Source: Fusarium oxysporum f. sp. lycopersici 4287
Taxonomy: Eukaryota; Ascomycota; Sordariomycetes; Hypocreales; Nectriaceae
Reading direction: 5' to 3'
Length of the DNA stretch: 64,000 bases
Assembly (NCBI RefSeq): GCF_000149955.1
Contig: NC_030986.1
Coordinates: 5,249,624-5,313,623, forward strand
Both the position numbers and the translations under genes were made by a program. Position 1 is the first letter of the stretch. Every line of letters begins with the position of its first letter. The notes beneath the pieces are model-generated. The model was not told the origin of the DNA. It did no database searches and worked only from the letters and a program-made list of their open reading frames with translations. Shown here in pieces: positions 8,681 through 19,288 of this stretch.

Positions 8681-11067
8681 ATGTGCGGTACCGAGAATGG
8701 ATCAGTCGGGGCTGCCCCGCACCCAGCCCAGAATGCCAATAACCCAGCAACATCGGTCTACAGCCAGGTCCAGGACTTCCTGAGCAACACCAACAGATAC
8801 AAGTGAGTCCATTCTACCACTGTGCAAGTGTTCAGTCTGACGAATAAAGGATCATTGAGTCTACTCTTCGTGAGGGAGAGCAATTCAGCAATGCGTTCTT
8901 CACAAGAGAGAACAAGGTCAAGATTGCGACCATGCTCAGGTATGCACTCGTCCTCCCCAAGGTTAGCCATTGAATGATCTCGTTACTAATAGCAGAACCA
9001 AAAAGCGACTTCGGTGTTGACTACATTGAGCTCACAAGCCCAGTCAGCTCACAAGCCTCATATGATGACTGCAAGCACATTTGCTCGCTTGGCCTTAAGG
9101 TCAGTAACTACTGTTAATGAGAATTGTTGACATTATTGCTAACATTATAGTATAGGCCAAGATCCTGACACATGTGCGATGTAACAGTCGGTACCCTTCT
9201 TCACAACTCACCTCCTGATCGAGGTCAATTCTCATGCTAACAACTCGTTAGTGGATGATGCCAAGCGCGCGGTGGTAAGTCGAGCTCAAACGTCCGGTCA
9301 CGATAGCTTCATAACACAAAAATAGGAATGCGGAGTGGACGGTGTTGATTTAGTCATCGGTACCTCGTCCTTTTTGCGTGAGTATTCACATGGTAAGAGT
9401 ATGGAAATGATCCAGAAGACAGCCATTGAGGTTATCGAATATGTCAAGTCGTAAGTCGCTCTATGAGCTGTCTACAGGCGAATATGGTACTAAGCTGCAA
9501 CAGGCAAGGAGTTGAAGTCCGTTTCTCGTCCGAAGATTCTTTCCGATCCGATCTCGTCGACATCCTTGCCCTCTATAAGGCTGTGTATGTTGGAGCGTCT
9601 ACATCACAGCAAAGCAGCATTTGCTGACTCTCTTTAGTGACAAGGCTGGTGTGAACCGCGTTGGCATTGCTGATACTGTGGGAGGCGCTACCCCACGAAT
9701 GGTCTACGATCTCGTCCGAACGCTCCGAGGCAAGTAGACGATAGTCAGCGACGGAATTCAAGATACAAGAGCTAACAATGCCCAGGCGTGGTCGGATGTG
9801 ACATCGGCATGTCACCCTCTCTCATACACACGCTGCTCCACTAACACATCTATAGAGACACATTTCCACGACGATACTGGCTGCGCAGTTGCGTAAGATA
9901 GCCCTTTGGCACGATTGAGCAATAGTCTCCGGCTTACACTCTGTTTAGGAACGCTGTCACCGCCCTTGAAGGAGGAGCTACGCACGTTGATACATCAGTT
10001 CTTGGTATCGGTGAACGTGAGTGTGTTAATCAACGTCGAAATAACTGTCACTGACTTGAGACCTCGTAGGAAACGGAATCACTCCATTGTAAGCATCGTG
10101 ACAACAGCAGCACCGCTGAATTCAACTAACAACTTACTTCAGGGGTGCATTGATGGCTCGCATGGTCGTGACTGCACCAGAGTACACCAAGACACACTAC
10201 AAGCTTCCCAAGCTCAAGGAGATTGAGGAGTATGTTGCAAGTGTCGTTCAAGTCAACATCCCTTTCAACAATCCCATCACTGGCTTCTGTGTACGCTCCT
10301 CCAAGTCCCGCTTTCGTCCGCAATAGCTAACGCGCGCAGGCTTTCACGCACAAGGCCGGTATTCACGCCAAGGGTATGGATAGAGCTGTAATTTACCTTC
10401 CTTTGGCCCAGAACTGACTTTTCGTAGCTATTCTGGCGAACCCCTCTACTTACGAGGTAACTCTTGTCTTCTTTTACTAATGGTGGTGAAATTGCTAACA
10501 GATGATAGATTATTGACCCTGCGCTGTTTGGATGTATGATCCTACCCCTTTCCCCTTTAGGCTTGAATAAAAGCCAACTAACTTCGTAGTGACTCGTTAT
10601 GTCAACATTACCTCAAGAATCACCGGATGGAACGCCGTCAAGGGCAGAATGTTTGTTTCCCCCAGTTCCCAAATCGTGCCTCAATGGGTATCGGTGATGT
10701 TTCCGCATGGGTAAAACGACTAACTCGTCTTAGTTCTCAATTGGGTCTGGATGGACCTGGCGGCTTTGAAACTGATGACCAAATCAAGGAAGTGTACGTT
10801 CATGAGCTTGAGAGAGAAACTGAAGCTACTGGATGAAGTTGACTGACATGTCCGAAATAGTACCGCCAAGATCAAGCAAATGGCCGATAGTGAGCAACCA
10901 TTCCCTGTTCAGTATTTTTGCATTTTTAGTGTTGAGGAGCTAACAGAGGTCTTTCTTTCGTTCGTCCACTTGCCATCGACGACGCAGACTCGATCATCCA
11001 CGCATACCACCTCGGCCTTCAGGGTCAGAGTGAGCAGCAGAACGCTAGTGAGCAGAAGGAGGCTTGA
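8681..11067 (+). CDS. Homocitrate-synthase-like enzyme in 20 exons
   Basis: Homocitrate synthase joins acetyl-CoA and 2-oxoglutarate, the first step of fungal lysine synthesis. No long open frame exists. I assembled exons at 8681-8802, 8850-8939, 9006-9099, 9156-9186, 9252-9274, 9326-9450, 9504-9584, 9638-9729, 9786-9806, 9856-9892, 9949-10016, 10070-10088, 10143-10290, 10340-10373, 10428-10456, 10509-10533, 10590-10650, 10734-10793, 10861-10889 and 10949-11067. They total 1308 nt and encode 435 residues, the family's usual length. Visible family signatures are [47 protein letters not shown] (HxH metal ligands), GERNGITPLG, NIPFNN and [11 protein letters not shown]. Introns are 47-83 nt, and two have GC donors (9730, 9807). 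The last three junctions and the donor at 9187 are the least certain. The His of the usual RCH(M/V)DD motif is replaced. It is probably a paralog of the main enzyme; intron density and substitutions argue against it being the standard copy. Confidence 0.8.
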
Positions 11068-11960
11068 GTCGGATGGCAGCAGGCAAGAATATGGAGCGAC
11101 AGGATGTAAACGAAGATACATGTCAGACTTCATAGGGGTTGGCATTACTATTAAAAGCATGATTTTCCACCTAAAGCGTGGGCCAGTATTGACGACAGGG
11201 GATAAGTTATGCCAGTTTTGATGATTGAGATCTAGTTGTGTTCCATCTCCAGCTACATTCAGCTTGGCTATTAAGTTGCAAGTCGACGATCTGCCAACCA
11301 TATGATAGCTTAGCCCTGTGGGAAAACCCTGCGTAAGGATAGGTCTTAGAGATTATGCATGATGAGCAGGCATCAAGGACAATACTCATAGAGATGGACT
11401 TATAAAGTTGCCTCAGCTCCCTGCCAGACCGATCAACTTATTAGCTAAGGAGACCGTCTCTACCCCCGTCATGACCAACCTCTGCGGTCCATGTCTCCAT
11501 GAGCCTGTAATGTGGGATCCGCACAGTCCTCTTATGTATACAGTCTGCTGATCTCATCGTAAACTCTCAGATAGAGGATAGTAACGGAAAGCCTGCAATT
11601 CTTAAATAACAGGATTTTAGTGTAATATCACAAAAGAAATCTTTTAAATCTTATGGCTTGCTTGATCTGAGTTTATCATTATCATTAATAGGGGCTTGTG
11701 GCTGCTGTTTGTGGCTGTGTTGTGACAGGGAAGGACTACTTCGTGGGTAGGTACCTTCAGGATGCCAGCAGTTACCTAGCTGTTACGGCTTTCCATAAAA
11801 GAACATCCAATTGGTACTAACCTCAGTTGATCATCTCCCTAACACTGTGCCTTACTTCCTGGCATCAGTCAAGAGTAGATAATTTCTATCTTTCTTTTAT
11901 AATTCATCATCTCGAAGATAAGAGGCTGGTTGCAACAACACGAACATTGATCTAGACACG
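11068..11960. other. Intergenic between homocitrate synthase-like gene and tandem family
   Basis: 3' region of the homocitrate synthase-like gene and promoter of tandem copy A. Both strands carry only short frames without motifs. Confidence 0.5.
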
Positions 11961-13966
11961 ATGGACAGTCCTAGTAGCATAGAAGAGGTGATGTACTTGG
12001 ATAGAATGAACGATTTGAGCGCCAAGACAAAAGGACATGTCTACATCACGCCAGAATGCGGACTTTGCGATCAAATTATTCATGCCAACGAGTGGACTGT
12101 GGCCTGTGAGAATAGAAAACCGCTCTATATTCTTCCACGGTTCTATCGATCTAACGTCGGAGTTATAGTGCTGGGGAACGAGGATTGTCTCAGCCCCTTA
12201 TATTTAACGAAGAAGTTCCGATTTCCAAAGTCTCGGGAAGCCATTAAATCGGTAGACGAGTTGACCCTGTGTCAACGTCTTCAATGCAAGATGTGCGATA
12301 TGGCTCATCTATCTGTGACAATACATACGAATTGCTATCGTGTTTTTCAGCAATCTTATCATCGGGAAGGTGCCATGGACCCTATATGGGTCGCTTCAGC
12401 ATGGAAGTTCCCATGGCGACACCGACCTCCCCAGCGCAAGCCTCGACTTGATCTCACTGATACGACGTTGGTGTCAATAGGAGGACCAGTTGCCGAGGCC
12501 ATTTGCATCCCAGGTCTGGCGTCTTTGCCGCAAGAAGTGCTCCAAATGGTCAGGTCCTATATTCCCAGTAATCTCCTCTGGCGGTATCCTCTCATTCAAA
12601 GCACTGCTGAGGAGATGTCACGGCCCTTCCGAAACCCCTTCGAGCCTGAACAAGATGCTACTCGCTTCTCTTTGGCAGCAGTGAAAGCTTGGAAACGTGG
12701 AGTGCAAGGGATGGATGCTGCTTGTGATGAGAGTGAATCAGAGTTATTCATCGTCAGACTTACTGCTGACTGCCTTGGCTTGAAGGAGATCCAAAGGTTA
12801 CAAGTTTGGCCAGAGTATAACCACATTCGGTCCAACACTTGCGCATACGTTTCCTTTACACAAGGACAAGCAAATAGCTCTTTCATTTCTTAAAAGGTTA
12901 GTAGTCTCTTGACTTCATGGGAACCTTTATTAATACTAAACAAGTTTGGGCGAGCATTCATCGAGAATCCTCATGACTCTCGAGACTTCCAATTCTGGGA
13001 CACACCTAGCCCTCCCGTGAGAGGATTGAAAATGTTACCGAGGCCGGATCGTCCAGGTTCCATCCGATACCGCACTGTCGATCTCCTCAATACCACAGGA
13101 CCTACCTTCTTCTTCCTGAGAGGTTTCATAATGGCAGTTCACTCCCACACAGCGAACTCACCAGTTGCAGCACCAACTATACAACATTTCTCTCGACATG
13201 AACAAGACCATATGATATGGACGTACATCCCTATATCCAGTACTGATAGCCTCCTTCGGATCGGCGTGGGGGATGCCTGGCAAAGACATATAGAGGTAAG
13301 TTTTCGTATCATCTAATCTCTTGACAATGTTTCTCACACCAGTAGATATGCACCAAACTCACAGGGGCCTTCCTCTTTGGCCCTTACCAATGTTATACTG
13401 ATACTGACAATGTATCAGGCAATGAGCCATCTGTGCTTGTTCATAACGTACCAACTAAGCGAGTAGGCGGTTCACTCGGCATAGTTACTGAGCATAACTT
13501 TGAGAGCGAATCCTTATTGTCATTGCCTCGCTACCACAAAGACGATAAGGATCCCTCCCGTCTGCGCTGTATCAACACTGAAGTTCCAGCGAAAAATATC
13601 ACTCATGCTGATGTCTATTACAACCGTAGGAATGGATATTGTGAAGGATTGCTCCTGGAGTATGCAAACGGTGCGCAGCGGGCAGTAGGTCAATGCCGAA
13701 TCGGGATTGACCCTTTCAAGGCTTACGGGAAGCCCTCCTGGATCTGTTACCGTGATATATGCGATCCAGAAACATGCGAGAAAACCGGAAGTTGTATAGT
13801 TGAGTGTACGACTGGCACGAATAGCCACGAGCATGAACCTCGCGACATTGGTGATTGGGTATGTATGCGTCCACGAGGAGGAGGGTATCTTGAGTTCGCG
13901 TGCGAGCACAAGACAGCCAGCTTTGGTATGTATACTCGAGCAGATGAGGAAGAGGACGATGAGTAA
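11961..13966 (+). CDS. Tandem-family copy A: Zn-module/F-box-like protein, interrupted by an in-frame stop
   Basis: Function unknown. By comparison with copy B the exons are 11961-12896, 12945-13295 and 13346-13966. Exon 1, however, meets TAA at 12891, one codon before the GTTAGT donor at 12897. As read, the product is 310 residues. The N-terminal cysteine module (Cys33, Cys36, Cys104, Cys109, Cys112, His122, Cys125) is complete and probably binds zinc. A helical segment near 195-220 (LPQEVLQMVRSYIPSN) resembles the F-box-like stretch seen in expanded hypothetical families of Hypocreales. Exons 2 and 3 stay open and match copy B well, including the LLEYANGAQRAVGQC motif. So either the gene was truncated recently, or the C-terminal half is reached another way. 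The downstream copies at 14434 and 16877 have the same orientation. Confidence 0.65.
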
Positions 13967-14433
13967 AGAAGATTGACTTCTTTCTCGTCTCTCGATAAGA
14001 AGCATTTTTGGTTACTGACCGATGTACTTCATTCTACTGTTTGATACACATACAAGCAGCATTACCAGCCACATTACAGCCACTCTATCACCCAACAATA
14101 TCTGTCCTTGGTGCAATTACATCGCATCCTTCTGGTGTAAATGGCTCCCCAAAAGTGGGGTTGCCAACAACATATATATAATCGACCAAAACTCAGCTCC
14201 TCAATCGTCGTTTTCATTTCGCAAAACACAAATCAAACATTTATGATATCTCTTACTCACGCCTGCGCTATCAACAGCAATTTCTCCTTTGACGAGGCTT
14301 AGACTTTCGACCCAAGGACTTGACGAGCAAAGATTCGTTCTTCTCTTGAGGAACTCATCGCCGCCTTTCATTCCATTATTGGCAAAGGGTCATCTCGCCA
14401 TTTACTGATAAAGCGGTTCATTCGTGCTTTGAA
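13967..14433. other. Intergenic between tandem copies A and B
   Basis: 467 nt holding the 3' region of copy A and the promoter of copy B. No feature beyond a TATATATA stretch near 14170 was noticed. Confidence 0.5.
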
Positions 14434-16491
14434 ATGGATGCAGAGATAGTTGATTGGGATGAGGACATTCCACATTTTGATGAAACACATTTACGTATCC
14501 GATCAGAATGTGGCCTCTGCTGTCAGACCATTCACCCAGACGAATGGGCTATAGCATGTGAGTTTGACCAAGCGCCTCAATGATTTCTTCTGAAGATGGC
14601 ATTTTCAGTGTTATTAACATATCTATTCTATTTGCCACAGTGCTAAACCACCACATGAAAATGTATGAAGGTCGGCCTGAGTACTGCACAAAAAGATTCC
14701 GGTTCCCTCGAACACCAGGAGCCATCACGGATACTGACTGGTTCCCCTTATGTAACCTTGTGGAATGTCGAGACTGCAGGCGGTCTCCTGAGTCTGTGAC
14801 GTTGCATGCGGATTGTTATTGTTTGTTTCTACAGACATACCGCGAGAAGCCAGTATTAGAACGACTCTGGGTTGCAGCAGTCTGGAGGACTCCCTGGATT
14901 GTATCTTCTTTAAAACCAAGGACGCAACTTGATATTGTCGACAACGGACTAGTATCGATTAGTCTTTCCACTGCAGAAATCTTGGGCTTGCCGCAACTCA
15001 CAACTCTGCCATCCGAGGTTCTTCAGCTCATTAGAGCTTATTCACGTGGAAGTTTTATCTGGACCTATCCGGCAATCAAAGCCAAAGCAGAGGAAATGGC
15101 AAGGTTTGATGAGAGCATTTCCAAGGACGACGGTATGCAGTACAACCTCAGGATTGTGAAAGAATGGCATCGAGGGCAAGATGCTGAGCTCGACGAGGAT
15201 CCGCCTGAGTCTGGTGTGTTCCGGTTCACCCTCGACTCTAACGGGCTACTAGACATAGAAAGACTCTCAGACTGGCCCGAGTATAAGAGCTGTCGATGCC
15301 GAACTCACAAATATTTCTTTATTGATTGTGCTGAAGCGCAACGTACTTGGGTATATTTCAAAGTAAGTCCTCAATCTCGCATCATTTCCTGTCTTGTAGT
15401 GCTACTGACAATGGGGAAACAGTTTGGACATGCACGGATGATACTGAGTCCCTCATGGCCAAGGACTTTTCAAATTTGGGACATACCAAGTCCGCCCACG
15501 AAAGGGCTTGAGGTTCTCTTAAGACCACGTCGTACAGATGCTACTTGCAATCGCACCCTCGATCTACGCAACATTACGGGCATTACGTTCTTTTTCTACC
15601 GGGGCACTTTGATGGGACTCCATGCTCACACCCTCGGAGCCGTGACAGCGGTGTCTACTGTTAAGGACACCCTTTCAGATTATGAGCCCCATTTAGTATG
15701 GATTCACATTCCCATACCACATGGCGATCGTATTATGAGGTTTGGCCTACGGACTTGGAGAAATGAACACGAGGAACCGGCGAACCATCACACAGCTTTA
15801 TTGGTTAGTTCCGGTTTCTGATGTGGCTTCTTGATACTGACTGGGTGCCTAGATGACCACGAAGCTTGCTGGCGACTTCTCTCTCGGTCCAAGTTTCGAT
15901 ATGGAAGATCAGAATTTCTTGTTTCAAGGAACGCCCACTGTTCTTGTTCACAATACGCCAGGAAAGGGTGGAATTACACTGTTAGGTATAGCAGGTGACG
16001 AACCTCAGGAGACGCTCCCCGCCCCTAGATTTCCTGTTATCTCCCTCTCGCCTTACGAGTTGGCGTATGGTGGCAATGCTATTACAGTGGACATTTCACT
16101 GAAAGGCACTGTCCGAGTTGATATCTTCAAGGATAGCTCCACTGGATGCTTCAGAGGTTTTCTTCTTGAGTATGAGAATGGTTCGCAGAGGTCTGCAGGA
16201 CAATGCCGAGTAGGGGTTGACCCGGTCACTGTTTGTCACAAACCCGTGTCGTTCTGCTACCGCAAGGTTCAGGGGGGGGACTTTGATGTGCACAAATATT
16301 ATGAACTTGAATGTTGTCCGGAGACGGGTGATCCTCATTATGATCATGCGTCTCCTGACGGGGCTTGGACGTGTTCAGATTTCGGAGTGTACGCTAAGGT
16401 TTGGTGTAACGATGTAACAACCGAACTGTATACATACACTCCCAGGTCTCAAGAGTTTATAACGATAGAGGATTTAATACAGCAATGGTAA
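14434..16491 (+). CDS. Tandem-family copy B: intact Zn-module/F-box-like protein
   Basis: Function unknown. Four exons (14434-14557, 14641-15362, 15423-15803, 15853-16491) give 621 residues. The third intron-like segment, 15363-15422, is 60 nt without a stop, so it could be retained. The N-terminal module Cys26-x2-Cys29 then Cys79-x4-Cys84-x2-Cys87-x9-His97-x2-Cys100 has the same spacing as in copy A, which suggests metal binding. It is followed by an F-box-like helix (LPSEVLQLIRAYS) and a segment WTYPAIKAKAEEM typical of this family. The C-terminal half is beta-rich and carries the conserved GFLLEYENGSQRSAGQC motif. There is no signal peptide or membrane segment. The only copy of the array with all exons open, so probably the functional one. 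Confidence 0.75.
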
Positions 16492-16876
16492 GTCCATAAG
16501 TCTACCACAAGACTAAGGCCCTTCTTGTCTTTTTAATGGATATCTAAAAAGCACTTCTTCTCTCTGATAAAAATGTGATATATGACATATCGTACAGCCC
16601 TGAACCAGATGGCTCAAGAATAATGTCGCCCATTGGATGAATGGATATTAAAGACAGCCTCAGTGGAGGTTCACATGAAGACTCCTGTAATTCAGCATTA
16701 ATTACCCGCTACATTCCTGTCCTTCAGCGTTCTTTTCGTTCTCAGCAACCCCCTTCTAAGCATCGGTGTCTATAGTTTCTACAAAGTATACCTTCATACA
16801 AGAGCCCTTTTTACCTTTCTTTGGAATAAATTCTTGAATTTCAGCAGTCGCGATATGTCCGATCCCAGCTTACCAG
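16492..16876. other. Intergenic between tandem copies B and C
   Basis: 3' region of copy B and former promoter of pseudogene C. Nothing else was recognised. Confidence 0.5.
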
Positions 16877-19008
16877 ATGCACCTCAGTCCCCCCGGTAAT
16901 TTGAGCGAAGAGAGTGATTACTACGACTATGAGGCTTTTGCGGATAATTTTGATGATGAACCCTTGTACTGGCCTGAGCCTGGCGTTGAAGAGGAAGAGG
17001 ACGAAAGGCACATCTGCCTGTAGAACCAATGTGACCTTTGCCTTGGCGATATAACACCAGAGGATTTGGCCATTGCCAGTACGTATCATGAGAGAGAGAT
17101 CTGGGCTACCATAGACCCATGCCATTGCTAATACATCAACCACCTTATAGTAACATGTGAGACCCCTATTCGCCCTTCATGTTGCACCAAGTTATTCAGA
17201 TTTCCCGCCGGCGATGGCGTGATTAAGCTTGACGGAGAAAAGTGGCCTCTTTGCCGGCATGTTGCGTGTTTTCGGCCACATGAAGCTGCAACGATGCATG
17301 CGTCCTACTACTAACTCTTCCTTCGGCACTACACGCAAGATAATCCCCTCAACGGTGTATGGATTGCCACAGAATGGAGACGTCCGTGGAAACATGACCC
17401 CAATCCACAGCATGGCTTCGAATTGGAGGACAGCAGCATCGTATCAGTGAGCCCCTCTATTGCCGAAGCGTTGGGAATGCCGTAGCTGGCTCTGCTGCAC
17501 CCAACCCTTGTCCAAGATATCAGGTCCATGTCTCCTGATGGTGAGGTTTGGGCCTACTTGGCTATCAAAGATCTTGCAGAAGGAATTTCATCTGCAGCTG
17601 GCCAAGATGACTCCCAGTCTTGTATGCTTGACAGAGTCGAGTCTTGGACTAGGGGTGAGGGTGCGCCTGTGATAAGCGACAGCACTGCTGGGGATTGGGG
17701 TATACGGGTCACGAAAGATCGCCGCGGTATACGGAAGACTGAAAGACTCGTTGGCCTCCCTTCCTACGCCCTGATACCGCCAGATCAAGCAAGGACAAGT
17801 GGTGTTGATTTCAGAGTATGTGGCACAACCTCTTTCATGTTGATTATTCGAAATACTAATCATCGATTTAGATTGGGGCAGCTCGTATCAAGCTGTCAGG
17901 GAATGGCAAGTCAGTTATGTGGGATACACCGAATCCTCCTCGGTCAGGTAAGTTGTCATTCTTCGCCCCGTGTGATAACGAGAGATTATGTGATATGCGT
18001 CTGCGTACACTGGACTTGCGCAGCACCAGGGGCCTCACCTTCTTCTACGTTGGGTCTTCTCTGCGGGCTATTCATTCTCATACGTCTCGCTTCCCAACTG
18101 CGTCGACGACATACGCGCGTCTGCTGGAACACGCTCGAAAGCATGCGGTTTGGGCACATGTCCCTATCTCACCTAATGATCGCCTCATCGGATCAGGCAT
18201 ACGAACAAGTGGCATGGATAATGTATTCACTTCACCTTCTGTTCTGGTAAGTCTCATTTTCGCGAGGCGCAAAATATAATAGCTGATTGAACAAGGTTCG
18301 CACTAAACTTGTTGGTGATATTGTCATCGGCCCTCAGTTTAGGCCCGTTCACCCTGACTTCGCCCTCGTCCTTAATAAGGATTACACCTGTGATATTATA
18401 CCAGGGTTTCTTATATATGATATACCTGCCACTGAAGATGAACAAATGCTTCTCGCGGTGGCAGCAAGGTCATCTAAACCTAACGCACACTCTATACGTC
18501 GATTCCCTCCCACAACATCATCAACAATAACCCACAGCTGCCGCTGTACTCTTCTCCAAACCCAGGTACCTCTCCAGGGGACCACCCGGATTGATATATT
18601 TACTTGCAAAACCACGGGTTTATGCAGAGGGATGCTGTTTGAATACGATGATGGGGCCTAGAGGGCTGTTGGTCAATGCCGGATCGGAATTGACCATTAA
18701 CAACCTGCATGAATCCCACAAGGGTTTGCTACAGCAATGTGATTCAGGCTCATTGCTGTCACGGTGATGGTGGTTGTTCCACCGAGAGCTATGAATCGTG
18801 GCAGCAGATTGAATGCACAGTACATCAAGGTTCCAGGGTTGAATGCTCCAGCAACACAGATGACCATCATCACAACGATAGTGATGAGCATATGGTCTGC
18901 GTACCCATCAAAGGGTACATGGATTGCCACTGGGATGACCGATGGACTCGACTAGATATACATGAGCATGCCCATGAAACGGTTGCGACAATAAGCAAGT
19001 GGATATGA
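16877..19008 (+). pseudogene. Tandem-family copy C: pseudogene with several stops and a frameshift
   Basis: Third member of the family with the same exon order, but broken. Reading from the ATG at 16877 in the frame homologous to copy B gives stops at 17021 (TAG), 17312 (TAA), 17483 (TAG) and 18659 (TAG). The last two fall where copy B has glutamine (GLPQL and ENGSQRS). A one-base deletion around 18685-18710 shifts the frame, after which similarity continues to 19008. Two metal-ligand positions of the cysteine module are also lost: the third Cys of C-x4-C-x2-C became Pro, and the Cys after His became Tyr. Splice sites (17079/17150 and others) are still recognisable, so decay is fairly recent. 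The CAG-to-TAG and TGC-to-TAC changes are of the type made by repeat-induced point mutation (RIP), but base composition is not strongly AT-rich, so at most light RIP is indicated. Confidence 0.8.
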
Positions 19009-19288
19009 ACGGCAGACATCCCCGCGTATTCACGGTATAATGTATTACAGCACATTCACAACCTCGGTAATAAAGCTTCAAACAAATCAGCTCAGGTGTA
19101 CTCTTCAGTCCATTTCTATATTGAATGTCCCATGCACATAATTCCAGTCTACATCGTTTCGTTCAAATTCGCTAAATCTGTGACCCAAATAACAACAGCC
19201 GTCTTTTACAGAACTGGACATCACCTTTTATGAACCTAACGCCGAATATTACACGACCCAGATATTCATGCCTTCTCGTCAACTCGCT

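Noticed and set aside
8940..9005. Apparent frameshift in the homocitrate synthase gene after TML
   Set aside because: Using the AAG acceptor at 9005, beyond TAG and CAG too close to the TACTAAT branch site, restores the frame (LSDFGVDY).
16855..16899. ATG at 16855 as the start of copy C
   Set aside because: It meets a stop after 14 codons in a frame not homologous to copy B; the ATG at 16877 is in the homologous frame.
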